Origin: Rubritepida flocculans DSM 14296
GTDB taxonomy: Bacteria; Pseudomonadota; Alphaproteobacteria; Acetobacterales; Acetobacteraceae
Length of the DNA: 64,000 bases
Assembly (NCBI RefSeq): GCF_000425365.1
Contig: NZ_AUDH01000013.1
Location: 23,684-87,683, forward strand
Direction of reading: 5' to 3'
In this document: positions 1 to 9,665 of the stretch, piece after piece
How the letters are laid out: each line of letters starts with the position of its first letter
Numbering within the stretch: position 1 is the first letter of the stretch
Made by a program: the position numbers and the translations under genes
Notes under the pieces: generated by a model
What the model was told of the DNA's origin: nothing
The model's input: only the letters and a program-made list of their open reading frames with translations
Databases searched by the model: none

Positions 1-41
1 CGCTTGCCCGACTCCGCCCCCGCGCCACATGGGGGAAGGCG

Positions 42-464
42 ATGCTGCACCTCATCAAGCTCTCGGTCGGCGTGCGGGACGTGGCGCATCTGCGCGCGAT
101 CCAGGAGCGCCGGGCGCTGGCCGAGCCGCCGCTGCGCCATCAGACGCGCATGCTGCCCAAGCGGCGCGAGGAGCTGCTGGCGGGCGGCAGCATCTACTGG
201 GTGATCGGGGGCTTCGTGCAGGTGCGCCAGCGCCTGCTGGACGTGATCGAGGACCGCTGGGACGACGGCACGCCCTGCTGCGGCCTGGTGCTGCATCCCG
301 AGCTGGTGCCGGTGGCCGCCCGGGCGCAGAAGCCCTTCCAGGGCTGGCGCTACCTCGCGGCCGAGGACGCGCCGCCCGATCTCGCCGCCGCGCCGGCGGC
401 CGAAGGGCTGGAGGCGCTGCCCCCCGCGCTGCGCGCCGCGCTGCGGGAGGCCTGTCTGATCTGA
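42..464 (+). CDS. DUF1489 family protein
   Basis: A 140-residue protein recognised as the DUF1489 family, small proteins of unknown function found almost only in alphaproteobacteria. It opens MLHLIKLSVGV and carries the family-like segments GGSIYWVIGGFVQVRQ near residues 48-63 and CCGLVLHPELV near 86-96. There is no signal peptide or membrane segment, so it is expected in the cytoplasm. The ATG at 42 follows a purine-rich GGGGAAGG stretch that can act as ribosome binding site; a second ATG at 29 is in another frame. It converges on hisS with no intervening base, its TGA being directly followed by the reversed hisS stop. The function is unknown. Confidence 0.85.
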   Translation: MLHLIKLSVGVRDVAHLRAIQERRALAEPPLRHQTRMLPKRREELLAGGSIYWVIGGFVQVRQRLLDVIEDRWDDGTPCCGLVLHPELVPVAARAQKPFQGWRYLAAEDAPPDLAAAPAAEGLEALPPALRAALREACLI

Positions 465-1721
465 TCAGCCCGGCGCGACGCGCCCCGCCGCCGCCTCCAG
501 CGGCACCTCCTCCTGCGTCCCCGCATCGAGGTCGCGGAACTGCGCCACCCCGCGCGCCGCCTCGCTCTCGCCGATGATGAAGGCGGCGCGCGCGCCCTGC
601 TTGTTGGCGCGCTCCATGCGGCGCTTGAGGTTGCCGCGATAGGCCATCTCCGCCGCCACCCCCGCCGCGCGCAGCCGCTGCAGCAGGGCGAGCGCCACCC
701 CCTCCTCCGCCTCGCTGACCGGGATGACGGCGACGAGGCGCGGCGCGGGCGGCGTGAGGCCGGCGCGCTCCATCAGCATCGCCAGCCGCTCCACCCCCGC
801 CGCCCAGCCGACGCTGGGGGTGGGCGGGCCGCCCATCTCCTCCACGAGGCCGTCATAGCGCCCGCCGCCCATCACCGTGCCCTGCGCGCCCAGCCGCTCC
901 GTCACGAACTCGAAGGCGGTGTGGCTGTAGTAGTCGAGGCCGCGCACGATGCGCGGGTTCTCCCGCCAGGGCAGGCCGAAGGCGTCGAGGTGGCGGCGCA
1001 GCGCGTCCCAATGCGCCTGGGCCGCGGGGGTGAGGAAGGCGGCGATGGTCGGCGCCCCGGCCACCAGCGCCTTGTCCTCGGGCTCCTTGCTGTCGATGAT
1101 CCGCAGCGGGTTCTTCTCGAGGCGCCGGCGGCTGTCCTCGCTGAGCTCGTCGCGGTGCGCGGCGAAATGCGCGATCAGCGCGGCGCGATAGGCCTCGCGG
1201 CTCGGCGCGTCGCCCAGCGTGTTCACCTCCAGCACCACGCCGTCCGCCAGGCCGAGCTCGCGGATGATGTGGTGCCCGCAGGCGATCACCTCCGCATCCG
1301 CCAGCGGCTCGGCCGCGCCCAGCACCTCCGCGCCGATCTGGTGGAACTGGCGGTAGCGCCCGGCCTGGGGCCGCTCGTAGCGGAACATGGGCCCGGCATA
1401 GAACACCTTGCGCGGCAGGGATTGCGTGAGCCCGTTGGAGACGAGGGCGCGGCAGACGCCCGCCGTGTTCTCCGGGCGCAGGGTGATGCTCTCCCCGCCG
1501 CGGTCCTCGAAGCTGTACATCTCCTTGGAGACGACGTCGGAGGTCTCGCCCAGCCCGCGGGCGAAGACGCGCGTGTCCTCGAAGATGGGCGTGGCCCATT
1601 CCTCGAAGCCGTAGAGCGCGCTGATGCGCCGCGCCGTCTTGATCACCCGGTGGTGGCGGCGGAACTCCTCGCCGATCAGGTCACGGGTGCCGCGCGGCGG
1701 CTGGAGCTTGATGGTCGCCAT
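465..1721 (-). CDS. hisS: Histidyl-tRNA synthetase
   Basis: Charges tRNA-His with histidine in the cytoplasm (class II aminoacyl-tRNA synthetase). The 418-residue protein has the class II core: LRPENTAG at about 81-88, motif 2 FRYERPQ at 113-119, the histidine-specific RGLDYYSHT at 260-268 and motif 3-like GGGRYDG at 285-291, followed by an anticodon-binding domain from about 325 to the end. Length is normal for the bacterial enzyme. A longer frame continues upstream to 1979, but the homologous protein begins at [14 protein letters not shown], so the ATG at 1721 was chosen. It is divergent from the aminopeptidase gene across about 110 bp. Confidence 0.97.
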   Translation of the reverse strand: MATIKLQPPRGTRDLIGEEFRRHHRVIKTARRISALYGFEEWATPIFEDTRVFARGLGETSDVVSKEMYSFEDRGGESITLRPENTAGVCRALVSNGLTQSLPRKVFYAGPMFRYERPQAGRYRQFHQIGAEVLGAAEPLADAEVIACGHHIIRELGLADGVVLEVNTLGDAPSREAYRAALIAHFAAHRDELSEDSRRRLEKNPLRIIDSKEPEDKALVAGAPTIAAFLTPAAQAHWDALRRHLDAFGLPWRENPRIVRGLDYYSHTAFEFVTERLGAQGTVMGGGRYDGLVEEMGGPPTPSVGWAAGVERLAMLMERAGLTPPAPRLVAVIPVSEAEEGVALALLQRLRAAGVAAEMAYRGNLKRRMERANKQGARAAFIIGESEAARGVAQFRDLDAGTQEEVPLEAAAGRVAPG

Positions 1722-1830
1722 GATGCGGGGCGGGTAGCGCCGCCCGCGGCGGGCGGCAAGGGCGCGCCCCCCTTCAAGGCGCGGCGCGCGCGCGGCAGCA
1801 TGCGCGGCCCCGCCGCCGAGGAGTCCCGCC

Positions 1831-3168
1831 TTGCCCGCCCTGCCCTGCCTCGCCCCCGAGAGCGCCGAGGCGCTCCCCATCCATGTCGTCACCCCCGGGG
1901 CCTGGGAGGCGCTGCCCGGCGCGGGGCTGGCGCGCGCGAGCGGCTTCGCGGCCAAGCCTGGCGAGCTCGCGCTGCTCACCGACGGCGAAGGGCTGACGGG
2001 GGCGATCTTCGGGCGGCCGGAGAGCCATTTCGGCTATGGCGCGCTGGCCACCGCCCTTCCCGCCCGGAGCTGGCGCTTCGCGGAGCCCGCGCCGGAGGGC
2101 GCGCTGCTCGGCTTCTGCCTCGGCGCCTACCGCTTCGAGCGGTTCCGCGCGCCCGGCCCGGCGCGCGCGCGCCTCATCCCGCCCGCCGGGCGCGAGGCGG
2201 AGCTCGTGGAGGCCGCGGCGATCTGGCGCGTGCGCGACCTGATCAACACGCCCGCCAACCATCTGGGCCCGGCCGAGCTCGCCGCCGCGGTGCAGGCGCT
2301 CGGCGCGGAGCACGGCGCGCGCGTGAGCCTGATCGAGGGCGAGGCGCTGGAGCGCGGCTACCCCGCCCTGGCCGCCGTGGGGCGCGGCAGCCCGCGCGCC
2401 CCGCGCGTCGCCCTGCTGGAATGGGGCGAGGAGGAGGCCCCGCTGCTCGCGCTCTGCGGCAAGGGGGTGTGCTTCGACACGGGCGGGCTCGACCTCAAGC
2501 CCTCCTCCGCCATGCTGCGCATGAAGAAGGACATGGGCGGCGCGGCGGTGATGATCGGCCTCGCCGAGACGCTGATGGCGCTGCGCGCGCCGCTGCGCCT
2601 GCTGCTGCTGGTCGGCGCGGTGGAGAACAGCGTCAGCGGCGGCGCCATGCGCCCGCTGGACGTGATCCCCACGCGCAAGGGGCTGACGGTGGAGATCGGC
2701 AACACCGACGCCGAGGGCCGGCTGGTGCTGGCCGACCTGCTGGCGCATGCCGCCGAGCGACGCCCGCGCCTGATCCTGGACGCGGCGACGCTGACCGGCG
2801 CGGCCCGAGTCGCGCTCGGGCCGGACCTCCCCGCCCTCTTCGCCAATGACGAGGCGCTGGCCGAGTCGCTCCTGGCGGGCGGCCGCGCGGCGGGCGAGCC
2901 GCTGTGGCGGCTGCCGCTCCACCCGGGCTACGAGAGCTGGCTGGACAGCGGCGTGGCCGATCTCTCGAACGTGGCGAGCAAGCCCATGGCCGGGGCCATC
3001 ATCGGGGGGCTGTTCCTCAAGCGCTTCGTTCCGAACGACATTCCGTGGGGACACCTCGACCTGTACGCCTGGAATGACAGCAGCCGGCCCGGCCGGCCCG
3101 AGGGCGGAGAGGCCACCGGGCTGCGCGCCCTGCGCCAGGGGGTGCTGGGTCACCTCGGGATGGCGTGA
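1831..3168 (+). CDS. M17 leucyl aminopeptidase family protein
   Basis: A cytoplasmic metallo-aminopeptidase that removes N-terminal residues from peptides. The 445-residue protein has an N-terminal macro-like region and a C-terminal catalytic domain with the M17 signature [10 protein letters not shown] at about 291-300, the metal and substrate segment [10 protein letters not shown] at 210-219 and KKDMGG at 232-237. The start is a TTG at 1831 preceded by GAGGAG; no ATG in frame would keep the N-terminal domain. It is somewhat shorter than E. coli PepA and resembles the alphaproteobacterial short M17 subfamily. A peptidase is a sensible partner for the peptide transporter operon further right, but it is not co-transcribed with it. 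Confidence 0.93.
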   Translation: MPALPCLAPESAEALPIHVVTPGAWEALPGAGLARASGFAAKPGELALLTDGEGLTGAIFGRPESHFGYGALATALPARSWRFAEPAPEGALLGFCLGAYRFERFRAPGPARARLIPPAGREAELVEAAAIWRVRDLINTPANHLGPAELAAAVQALGAEHGARVSLIEGEALERGYPALAAVGRGSPRAPRVALLEWGEEEAPLLALCGKGVCFDTGGLDLKPSSAMLRMKKDMGGAAVMIGLAETLMALRAPLRLLLLVGAVENSVSGGAMRPLDVIPTRKGLTVEIGNTDAEGRLVLADLLAHAAERRPRLILDAATLTGAARVALGPDLPALFANDEALAESLLAGGRAAGEPLWRLPLHPGYESWLDSGVADLSNVASKPMAGAIIGGLFLKRFVPNDIPWGHLDLYAWNDSSRPGRPEGGEATGLRALRQGVLGHLGMA

Positions 3169-3218
3169 CCGTTGGGAAAACGTAACGCCTTTCTCAAGGG
3201 TCTCATCACATGAATTTC

Positions 3219-3290
3219 TTGCAATTCCTCTCCGGATAGGCCCTAATCGGCGGCGATGACATCCCCATCTGTGACGTCGGGAATGTCATC
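3219..3290 (+). promoter_or_regulatory. Candidate promoter and operator of the MarR gene
   Basis: A sigma-70-like promoter can be read as TTGCAA (3219-3224), 17 bp spacer, CCTAAT (3242-3247). Downstream, an 8 bp inverted repeat GATGACAT (3255-3262) and ATGTCATC (3283-3290) lies in the leader of the MarR gene, where an autoregulatory operator is expected. The stretch is also visibly more AT-rich than its surroundings. The assignment is inference from sequence only. Confidence 0.4.
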
Positions 3291-3350
3291 CTCCGCGGCA
3301 GGCCGGGCGGCTCCGCGCCGATCTGTCCCGCGGCAAGAAGGAAGGAAGCC

Positions 3351-3755
3351 ATGTCGAACCCCAACAACCCCGATCATCTGGTGGGGGTGCTGCGCGACAC
3401 CATCGTCGCGCTGGTGCGCCGGGACGGGCCCGACCTCTCCGCACGGCAGCTCGCCGTGTTTCTCACCGTCTATCTCAGCCCGGGGCCGCATACGGTGCGC
3501 GGCCTGGCGCAGGAGTTGAACGTCTCCAAGCCCGCCATCACCCGCGCGCTGGACAGGCTGGGCGAGCTCGACCTCGCCCGCCGCAAGGTGGACCCGATGG
3601 ACCGCCGCTCGGTGCTGGTGCAGCGCACGCTCAAGGGGGCCGTGTTCCTGCGCGACCTGCGCACCACCATGGCCGAGGCGGAGGGCGTGATCAGCGAGAT
3701 GCCCCTGCCCGAGACCATGGGCGAGGAGCTGGAGCCCTCCGTCCGCTACGCCTGA
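3351..3755 (+). CDS. MarR family winged-helix regulator
   Basis: A 134-residue DNA-binding protein. The winged helix-turn-helix lies around residues 45-85 (TVRGLAQELNVSKPAITRAL, then a wing with DPMDRRSVLV), flanked by the helices that normally form the MarR dimer interface. The ATG at 3351 has a strong AAGGAAG ribosome binding site. It is a single-gene unit preceded by a candidate promoter and an inverted repeat, which fits autoregulation. It converges with the reductase gene, sharing the hexamer TGATCA as stop codon on both strands. Ligand and targets cannot be inferred; no cysteine-based redox switch is obvious. Confidence 0.85.
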   Translation: MSNPNNPDHLVGVLRDTIVALVRRDGPDLSARQLAVFLTVYLSPGPHTVRGLAQELNVSKPAITRALDRLGELDLARRKVDPMDRRSVLVQRTLKGAVFLRDLRTTMAEAEGVISEMPLPETMGEELEPSVRYA

Positions 3756-4688
3756 TCAGTAGCCGGCCGCGAAATCCACCAGGTTGATGAGCGGCCGCCC
3801 CTCGCGCGCGCGGTGGATGTTCTCCACCACCTGGGGCGCCGCGCTCTCCGGGATGGTGATGCTCGCCGCGTGCGGCCAGACCAGCACGCGCGGATGGCCC
3901 CAGAAGGGGTGATCGGCCGGCAGGGGCTCGGGCTCGAACACGTCGAGCGCGGCGGCGGCGATGTGCCCGGAATCGAGGGCGGCCAGCAGATCCTCCGCCA
4001 CCACATGCCCGCCGCGCGCGGCGTTGATCACGAAGGCCCCGCGCGGCAGCAGGGCGAGGCTGCGCGCGTTGATCACGCCGCGCGTCTCGGGCGTCAGCGG
4101 CAGCAGGCAGACCAGGATGTCCGTCCGCGCCAGCATGGCCGAGAGCCCCTCGGCGCCATGGAAGCATTCCACCCCCTCGCGCCGGCGCGGCCTGCGCGTC
4201 CAGCCCATCACCGGGAAGCCGAGGGCGCGGAGCGCATCGGCCGCCGCCCCGCCCAGCTCGCCCAGGCCGAGGATGCCCACGCGGCGCTTCGCCGTGTCCG
4301 GCGCGGGCAGCTCCTCCCACAGGCGCGCTGCCTGCTGGGCGCGGTATTCCAGGTCCTGCCGGTGGAAGCGCAGCACGTTCAGCAGCACCCACTCTGTCAT
4401 GCCCTGGGTGAGCCGCGCATCCTTGAGCCGCGCCACCGGCACGCCGGGCGGGGGCCCGGGCGGGCGGAGCAGATGGTCCACCCCCGCGCCCATGGAGACG
4501 AGCAGCCGCAGCTTCGGATAGCGGCGCAGCTCCGCCATGTCGTGCTGCGTCCAGCACACGGCGGCCTCGATCTCGGCCGGATCGCCGGCATCGGGGTGGA
4601 GGCGGATGTCGAGGCTCGGGTCCACCGCCAGCAGCGCGGCCTTCCAGGCCTGCATGGTCGCGGCCTTGGTGGAGAGCAGAACGGCCAT
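3756..4688 (-). CDS. ghrA: Glyoxylate/hydroxypyruvate reductase A type D-2-hydroxyacid dehydrogenase
   Basis: An NAD(P)H-dependent reductase of glyoxylate or hydroxypyruvate, cytoplasmic. The 310-residue length matches GhrA. The Rossmann motif GLGELGG lies at 141-147; the catalytic triad is visible as the Arg in NAARGG (about 225), the Glu in FEPEPLP (about 252) and the His in PHAAS (about 273). The start MAVLLSTKAA at 4688 was chosen because residues upstream in the open frame are low-complexity shadow. Its ATG shares one base with the stop of the upstream membrane-protein gene (TGATG), so the two are translationally coupled. The exact substrate among small 2-oxoacids is uncertain. Confidence 0.88.
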   Translation of the reverse strand: MAVLLSTKAATMQAWKAALLAVDPSLDIRLHPDAGDPAEIEAAVCWTQHDMAELRRYPKLRLLVSMGAGVDHLLRPPGPPPGVPVARLKDARLTQGMTEWVLLNVLRFHRQDLEYRAQQAARLWEELPAPDTAKRRVGILGLGELGGAAADALRALGFPVMGWTRRPRRREGVECFHGAEGLSAMLARTDILVCLLPLTPETRGVINARSLALLPRGAFVINAARGGHVVAEDLLAALDSGHIAAAALDVFEPEPLPADHPFWGHPRVLVWPHAASITIPESAAPQVVENIHRAREGRPLINLVDFAAGY

Positions 4689-5143
4689 CAGGGCGTGTCC
4701 TCGTGGAAGGAGCGGACATAGGCGCGCCAGTCGTCGCGGCGCGTCGCCACCCGCTCCGCGCCGTCGGGCAGCTTCGCGTAGAGGCTCAGCACGCCGCGCG
4801 ACCAGAGCAGGTCGAAGCGCGCGGGGTCGGCCAGCGCATAGGCGGCGCTGCGGTCGAAGACGCCATCCTTCACCCGCGGCAGCACCTTCGCGATCCACCA
4901 CCAGCAGCCGACGGCGAGCACCGCCGCGCCCAGGTAGAAATGCACGAGCGCGGTGGCGAGGAAGCTCGACGTCAGGATCAGCGCGGCGGGCCAGATGTTC
5001 TCGCCATAGCGATAGACCGGGCTGCCGGGCGAGTTCATCTTGCGGATGTGCACGCCGAGCTTCACCCGCCCCTGGTCCAGCAGGTCGCGCAGGCGTTCCA
5101 GCTCCTCGCCCTCCCAGGGGTGTCTCGCCTCAGCCGCTTGCAT
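4688..5143 (-). CDS. Small membrane protein of unknown function
   Basis: A 151-residue protein I cannot assign to a named family. The N-terminal 50 residues are polar and charged, then come two closely spaced hydrophobic segments (about 51-70 and 71-88, ending in a Trp cluster GCWWWIAKVLP), then a soluble tail of about 60 residues (FDLLWSRGVLSLYAKLPDG). A helical hairpin in the inner membrane with both ends in the cytoplasm is likely. It overlaps yejF by 14 bp and ghrA by one base, so it is probably the next-to-last gene of the yej transcription unit. Function unknown. Confidence 0.7.
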   Translation of the reverse strand: MQAAEARHPWEGEELERLRDLLDQGRVKLGVHIRKMNSPGSPVYRYGENIWPAALILTSSFLATALVHFYLGAAVLAVGCWWWIAKVLPRVKDGVFDRSAAYALADPARFDLLWSRGVLSLYAKLPDGAERVATRRDDWRAYVRSFHEDTP

Positions 5144-6749
5144 CTCGTTCCGTCGGGCCCTGTTCCTCGGCGCGCAGCTCGAAGGCGGCGGCCATCAGGG
5201 CGCGCGTATAGGGCTCGCGCGGCGCGGAGGTAAGGGCCTCGGCCTCGCCTTCCTCGACGATGCGGCCCGCGCGCATCACCGCGATGCGGTGCGCCATGGC
5301 GCGCACCACGCGCAGGTCGTGCGAGATGAAGATGTAGGCCAGCCGATGGCGCGCCTGCAGCTCGCGCAGCAGCTCCACCACCTGCGCCTGCACGCTGACG
5401 TCGAGCGCCGAGGTCGGCTCGTCCAGCACCACGAGGCGCGGCTTGAGCACCAGGGCGCGGGCGATGGCGATGCGCTGGCGCTGCCCGCCCGAGAACTCGT
5501 GCGGGTAGCGCCCGGCCATGGCGGGATCGAGCCCCACCTCGGCCAGCGCCTCGGCCACCCGCGCCGCGCGCTCGGCCGGCGGCAGCGAGGGCGCGTGCAC
5601 CGTCAGCCCCTCCCCCACGATCTCGCCCGCGCTCATCCGCGGCGAGAGCGAGCCGTAGGGGTCCTGGAAGACGATCTGCATCCGCGCGCGCAGCGGGCGC
5701 AGCGCGGCGCGCGAGAGGCCCTGCAGATCGCGCCCCTCGAAGCGGATCGCGCCCTCGCTGGCCTCCAGCCGCAGCAGGGCGAGGCCGAGCGTGGTCTTGC
5801 CCGAGCCGCTCTCGCCCACGAGGCCGAGCGTCTCGCCCTCGCGCACCGAAAGGCGCACGCCGTCCACCGCCTTCACGTATCCCACCGTCCGGCGCAGCAG
5901 GCCGCGGCGGATGGGGAAATGGACGCGCACATCCTCGGCGCGCAGCAGCTCCGCCGCCTCGGCGGGCACGGGGGCGGGCCGGCCCTTGGGCTCGGTGGCC
6001 AGCAGCATGCGCGTGTAGGGGTGCTCGGGCGCGGCGAAGACGCGCGCCACCCCGCCCTGCTCCACCACCCGCCCGTCCTTCATCACCACCACGCGGTCGG
6101 CGTGGCGCTTCACGATGGTGAGGTCATGGGTGATGAGCAGCATCGCCATGGAGAGGCGGCGCTTGAGATCGGCCAGCAGCTCCAGGATCTGCGCCTGGAT
6201 GGTGACGTCGAGCGCGGTGGTGGGCTCGTCGGCGATGAGCAGCTTCGGATCATTGGCCAGCGCCGCCGCGATCATCACGCGCTGGCGCTGCCCGCCCGAG
6301 AGCTGGTGCGGATAGGCGCCGAGCCGCTCCTCCGCATTCGGCAGCCCGGCGCGGCGCAGCTTCTCGATCACCTCCGCGCGCAGCGCCTCGCCGCGCAGGG
6401 GGCGGTGCAGCGTGATCGCCTCGCCCACCTGCCGGCCGATCGTGTGCAGCGGGTTGAGCGAGGTCATCGGCTCCTGGAACACCATGCCGGCCACGCCGCC
6501 GCGCAGCCGTCGCAGCTCGGCCTCGCCCGCCGTCAGCACCTCCACGCCGTCGAGCGTGATGCGCCCCTCGGGGTTGCTGCCGGCGGCGGAGAGGAGGCGC
6601 AGGAGGGAGAGCGCGGTGACGGATTTCCCGCTGCCCGATTCGCCCACCAGCGCCACCGTCTCCCCCGCCTCGACGCGGAAGGAGACGCCCTCCACCACGC
6701 GCCGGCCGCGGAAGGCGACGGCGAGGTTCTCGACGCTGAGCAGGCTCAT
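5130..6749 (-). CDS. yejF: Peptide ABC transporter ATP-binding protein with two fused nucleotide-binding domains (YejF)
   Basis: Powers oligopeptide import through YejB/YejE. The 539-residue protein carries two complete ABC ATPase domains in tandem: Walker A GESGSGKS (36-43), signature LSGGQRQR (150-157) and Walker [11 protein letters not shown] in the first; GESGSGKT (312-319), FSGGQRQR (419-426) and [10 protein letters not shown] in the second. Oligopeptide transporter C-terminal extensions follow each domain ([17 protein letters not shown]). The start [11 protein letters not shown] at 6749 gives an ATGA overlap with yejE. The E. coli Yej system imports microcin C and its Brucella relative affects peptide resistance; whether this one does is unknown. 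Confidence 0.93.
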   Translation of the reverse strand: MSLLSVENLAVAFRGRRVVEGVSFRVEAGETVALVGESGSGKSVTALSLLRLLSAAGSNPEGRITLDGVEVLTAGEAELRRLRGGVAGMVFQEPMTSLNPLHTIGRQVGEAITLHRPLRGEALRAEVIEKLRRAGLPNAEERLGAYPHQLSGGQRQRVMIAAALANDPKLLIADEPTTALDVTIQAQILELLADLKRRLSMAMLLITHDLTIVKRHADRVVVMKDGRVVEQGGVARVFAAPEHPYTRMLLATEPKGRPAPVPAEAAELLRAEDVRVHFPIRRGLLRRTVGYVKAVDGVRLSVREGETLGLVGESGSGKTTLGLALLRLEASEGAIRFEGRDLQGLSRAALRPLRARMQIVFQDPYGSLSPRMSAGEIVGEGLTVHAPSLPPAERAARVAEALAEVGLDPAMAGRYPHEFSGGQRQRIAIARALVLKPRLVVLDEPTSALDVSVQAQVVELLRELQARHRLAYIFISHDLRVVRAMAHRIAVMRAGRIVEEGEAEALTSAPREPYTRALMAAAFELRAEEQGPTERDASG

Positions 6750-7786
6750 CGCGCGCCTCCGGGCAGCTTGCGCGGGTCGAAGGCGTCGCGCACCGCCTCG
6801 CCGATGAAGATCAGCAGCGTCAGCACGCCGCCCAGCACGATGAAGCCGGTGAAGGCGAGCCAGGGGGCCTGGAGGTTGTTCTTCCCCTGGCTCAGCAGCT
6901 CGCCCAGCGAAGGCGAGCCGGGCGGCAGCCCGAAGCCCAGGAAGTCGAGCGAGGCGAGCACGGTGACGCTGCCCGAGAGGATGAAGGGCAGGAAGGTGAG
7001 GGTGGCCACCATCGCGTTGGGCAGGATGTGGCTCGCCATCAGCCGCGCATCCGAGACGCCGAGCGCGCGCGCCGCGCGCACATAGTCGAGGTTGCGCCCG
7101 CGCAGGAACTCCGCGCGCACCACCCCCACCAGCCCCATCCAGGAGAAGAGCAGCAGGAAGACGAGCAGCGTCCAGAAGGAGGGCTCGATCACGGAGGCCA
7201 GGATGATGAGCAGGAAGAGCTGCGGCATGCCCGACCAGATCTCGATGAAGCGCTGGAAGAGCAGGTCCGTCAGCCCGCCGTAATAGCCCTGCACCGCCCC
7301 CGCCGCGATGCCGATGAGAGAGGCCGCGATGGTCAGCGTGAAGCCGAACAGCACCGAGATGCGGAAGCCGTAGATCACGCGGGCCAGCACGTCGCGCGCC
7401 TGGTCGTCGGTGCCGAGCCAGTTGCGCGCGGAGGGCGGCGAGGGCGCGGGGGTGGGCAGGTCCCGCACGATGGTGGCGTGGCTGAAGGGAATGAGCGGCC
7501 AGACCATCCAGCCGCCCGCGGCCGCGATGTCGGCCTGGAAGTCGCGGTCCTTCCAGTCGGCGCGGGTGGGCAGCCCGTTCTCCACCACGTCGCTCTCCGC
7601 GTACTCGACGAGGATGGGGAAGAACCACCTGCCCTCCACCCGCGCCAGCAGCGGCCGGTCATTTGCGATCACCTCCGCGAAGAGGGTGAGGAGGAAGAGC
7701 AGGCCGAAGATCCACAGCGAGACCATGCCGCGCCGGTTCGCGCGGAAATTCGCGAGGCGGCGCTGCGTGATGGGCGAGAGGCTCAT
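6746..7786 (-). CDS. yejE: Peptide ABC transporter permease YejE
   Basis: Inner-membrane permease of the Yej peptide importer, 346 residues. One N-terminal membrane segment (about 20-41) is followed by a large periplasmic loop (about 45-140, with an FPILVEYAESDV-like region) and then the binding-protein-dependent transport core with five further hydrophobic segments. The cytoplasmic EAA-type loop is visible as YVRAARALGVSDARLMASHI. The start MSLSPITQRRLANFR at 7786 lies just before the end of the DUF3891 gene (ATGA overlap), and the stop overlaps the yejF ATG in the same way. Length and loop are typical of YejE. Confidence 0.92.
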   Translation of the reverse strand: MSLSPITQRRLANFRANRRGMVSLWIFGLLFLLTLFAEVIANDRPLLARVEGRWFFPILVEYAESDVVENGLPTRADWKDRDFQADIAAAGGWMVWPLIPFSHATIVRDLPTPAPSPPSARNWLGTDDQARDVLARVIYGFRISVLFGFTLTIAASLIGIAAGAVQGYYGGLTDLLFQRFIEIWSGMPQLFLLIILASVIEPSFWTLLVFLLLFSWMGLVGVVRAEFLRGRNLDYVRAARALGVSDARLMASHILPNAMVATLTFLPFILSGSVTVLASLDFLGFGLPPGSPSLGELLSQGKNNLQAPWLAFTGFIVLGGVLTLLIFIGEAVRDAFDPRKLPGGAR

Positions 7787-8511
7787 GCGCGGGCGAGGCG
7801 GAAGCGCAGCGTCTCGCGCGGGGCGGCCGCGAGGCCCGCCCGCATGGCCGCCGCATCGGCGAAGCGGCCGGGCAGGCGCAGCGCCTCCGTCTCCACCACC
7901 AGCGCCGCCGGCGCGAGCGGCCAGGGGTCGAGCGTGGCGGCGAAGGGGCCGGTGCGTATCAGCGTGGCGCCCGCGCAGTCGAAGCGCGGCTGGCCCCAGC
8001 ACAGGCCGAGCGCGATGCCGTCCACGAGCGCGAGCTTCCGCTGCTGCGGGCGCACCTCGGCCTCGCTCACGCCGAGGCGCGCCATGATCCCGGCGCTCCA
8101 CGCCCTCTCGCGCGCGATGTAGCCCTCCATGGCCGCGCGGCTCTCGGGCGCGGGGGCCATGCGGTTGCCGAGGATGCCCATGCGGTAGATGTGCGTGCCG
8201 TGCAGCAGGACGAGCAGCCCCACCCAGAGCCCCCAGTTGGCCAGCGCGGCCTCCACGCCCTTCTCCCACATCGGCACATGCTCCGCGCCCGAAAGGGCGT
8301 TGAAGTGGCGCGGCAGGCCGGTCGCCGGGTCGAACTCCGGCGCCTGCTCCCAGGGCATCCAGGCGCAATCGTGCTGGGCGGCGGCGGTGCACACCGCCTC
8401 GAAGGGCTCGGGCCGTTCGGCCAGCGCGCGCATGAGCTGCCCCGCGATCAGCGCATGCGCGGGCTGGGGCGTGGCGAGGACGGAGCCATCCTCCTGCGGC
8501 CAGAGGATCAA
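7783..8511 (-). CDS. DUF3891 family protein inserted in the yej operon
   Basis: A 242-residue soluble protein recognised as DUF3891, whose function is not known. Family-like segments are HALIAGQLMRAL near the N terminus, AAQHDCAWMPWE (His-Asp pair, about 45-56) and VDGIALGLCWGQPRFDC near residue 170. Conserved His, Asp and Glu residues in an all-helical protein suggest a metal-dependent (HD-like) site, but this is inference. The start is probably TTG at 8511, five bases after the yejB stop; an AGGAGGT ribosome binding site lies inside the end of yejB. The stop overlaps the yejE start by ATGA. Its place between the two permease genes implies co-expression with them. Confidence 0.75.
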   Translation of the reverse strand: MILWPQEDGSVLATPQPAHALIAGQLMRALAERPEPFEAVCTAAAQHDCAWMPWEQAPEFDPATGLPRHFNALSGAEHVPMWEKGVEAALANWGLWVGLLVLLHGTHIYRMGILGNRMAPAPESRAAMEGYIARERAWSAGIMARLGVSEAEVRPQQRKLALVDGIALGLCWGQPRFDCAGATLIRTGPFAATLDPWPLAPAALVVETEALRLPGRFADAAAMRAGLAAAPRETLRFRLARA

Positions 8512-8516
8512 ACCGC

Positions 8517-9635
8517 CTACCTCCTCGCCTCGAAGTCGATCCGCGGATCCACCAGCGTGTAGGTGAAGTCGCTCACGATCTGCATGAGAAGCCCCAGCAG
8601 GGTGAAGATGTAGAGCGTGCCGAACATCACCGGATAATCCCGCCGGATCGCTGCCTCGAAGCCGAGCAGGCCGAGCCCGTCCAGCGAGAAGATGATCTCC
8701 ACCAGCAGCGCGCCGGTGAACAGGATGCCGATGAAGGCCGCCGGGAAGCCCGCAATGATGATGAGCATCGCGTTGCGGAACACATGGCCGTAGAGCACGC
8801 GGCGCTCCGTCGCGCCCTTGGCGCGCGCCGTCAGCACATATTGCTTGTTGATCTCCTCGAGGAAGGAGTTCTTGGTCAGCATGGTGAGGCCCGCGAAGCC
8901 GCCGATCACCAGCGTCAGCGTGGGCAGGGTGATGTGCCAGGCGTAGTCCAGCGCGCGCTGCCAGAAGGGCCAGGCCTCCGCGCCCGAGCTCGCGAGCCCC
9001 CGCAGCGGGAACCATTGCAGGAAGCTGCCGCCGGCGAAGAGCACCACCAGCAGCACGGCGAAGAGGAAGCCCGGGATCGCATAGCCCACCAGCACCACCG
9101 CGCTCGTCCAGAGATCGAAGCGCGACCCGTCGCGCACCGCCTTGCGGATGCCGAGCGGAATGGAGATCAGGTAGATGATCAGCGTGGACCACAGCCCGAG
9201 CGAGATGGAGACGGGCAGCTTCTCCACCACCAGATCCCACACCGGCCGGTCGCGGAACAGGGAACGGCCGAGGTCGAAGGTGAGATAGCCGCGCAGCATC
9301 TCCGCAAGCCGCGCATGCCAGGGCTTGTCGAAGCCGAAGGCGCGCTCGATCTCGGCCACGATGGCGGGATCGAGACCCCGCGCGCCGCGATAGGCGCCGC
9401 GCGGCCCCTCCCCGCCCCCGCCACCGGCCGAAAGCCCGGGCTGCTGGGGCGGACGCACCTCGCCAGGCCCCTCGCCCGTCAGCCGGCCCATCGTGTCGCC
9501 CTCGCCACGCAGCTCGGCCAGCATCTGCTCCACAGGCCCGCCCGGCGCGAACTGGATCACAGCGAAGTTGATGAGGATGATCCCGAGCAGCGTCGGCACC
9601 ACCAGCAACAACCGCCGCAGCAGATAGGCGGTCAC
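8517..9635 (-). CDS. yejB: Peptide ABC transporter permease YejB
   Basis: Inner-membrane permease partner of YejE, 372 residues. The first membrane helix is at about 5-26 ([20 protein letters not shown]); five more helices form the permease core after residue 130. The loop [21 protein letters not shown] is the ATPase-contact EAA motif. Between residues about 45 and 90 there is a Gly/Pro-rich stretch ([14 protein letters not shown]) before the conserved [18 protein letters not shown] segment, as in other YejB proteins. The start is GTG at 9635 with GGAG ten bases upstream; longer upstream extension is low-complexity. It follows yejA across 259 bp that hold several hairpins. Confidence 0.92.
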   Translation of the reverse strand: MTAYLLRRLLLVVPTLLGIILINFAVIQFAPGGPVEQMLAELRGEGDTMGRLTGEGPGEVRPPQQPGLSAGGGGGEGPRGAYRGARGLDPAIVAEIERAFGFDKPWHARLAEMLRGYLTFDLGRSLFRDRPVWDLVVEKLPVSISLGLWSTLIIYLISIPLGIRKAVRDGSRFDLWTSAVVLVGYAIPGFLFAVLLVVLFAGGSFLQWFPLRGLASSGAEAWPFWQRALDYAWHITLPTLTLVIGGFAGLTMLTKNSFLEEINKQYVLTARAKGATERRVLYGHVFRNAMLIIIAGFPAAFIGILFTGALLVEIIFSLDGLGLLGFEAAIRRDYPVMFGTLYIFTLLGLLMQIVSDFTYTLVDPRIDFEARR

Positions 9636-9665
9636 GGGCGGCGATCTCCGGGGCGATGCGCCAGC

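Noticed and set aside
1774..3153. A 459-codon minus-strand frame opposite the aminopeptidase gene
   Set aside because: Arg/Gln/Gly-rich shadow frame; the opposite strand carries an intact M17 signature.
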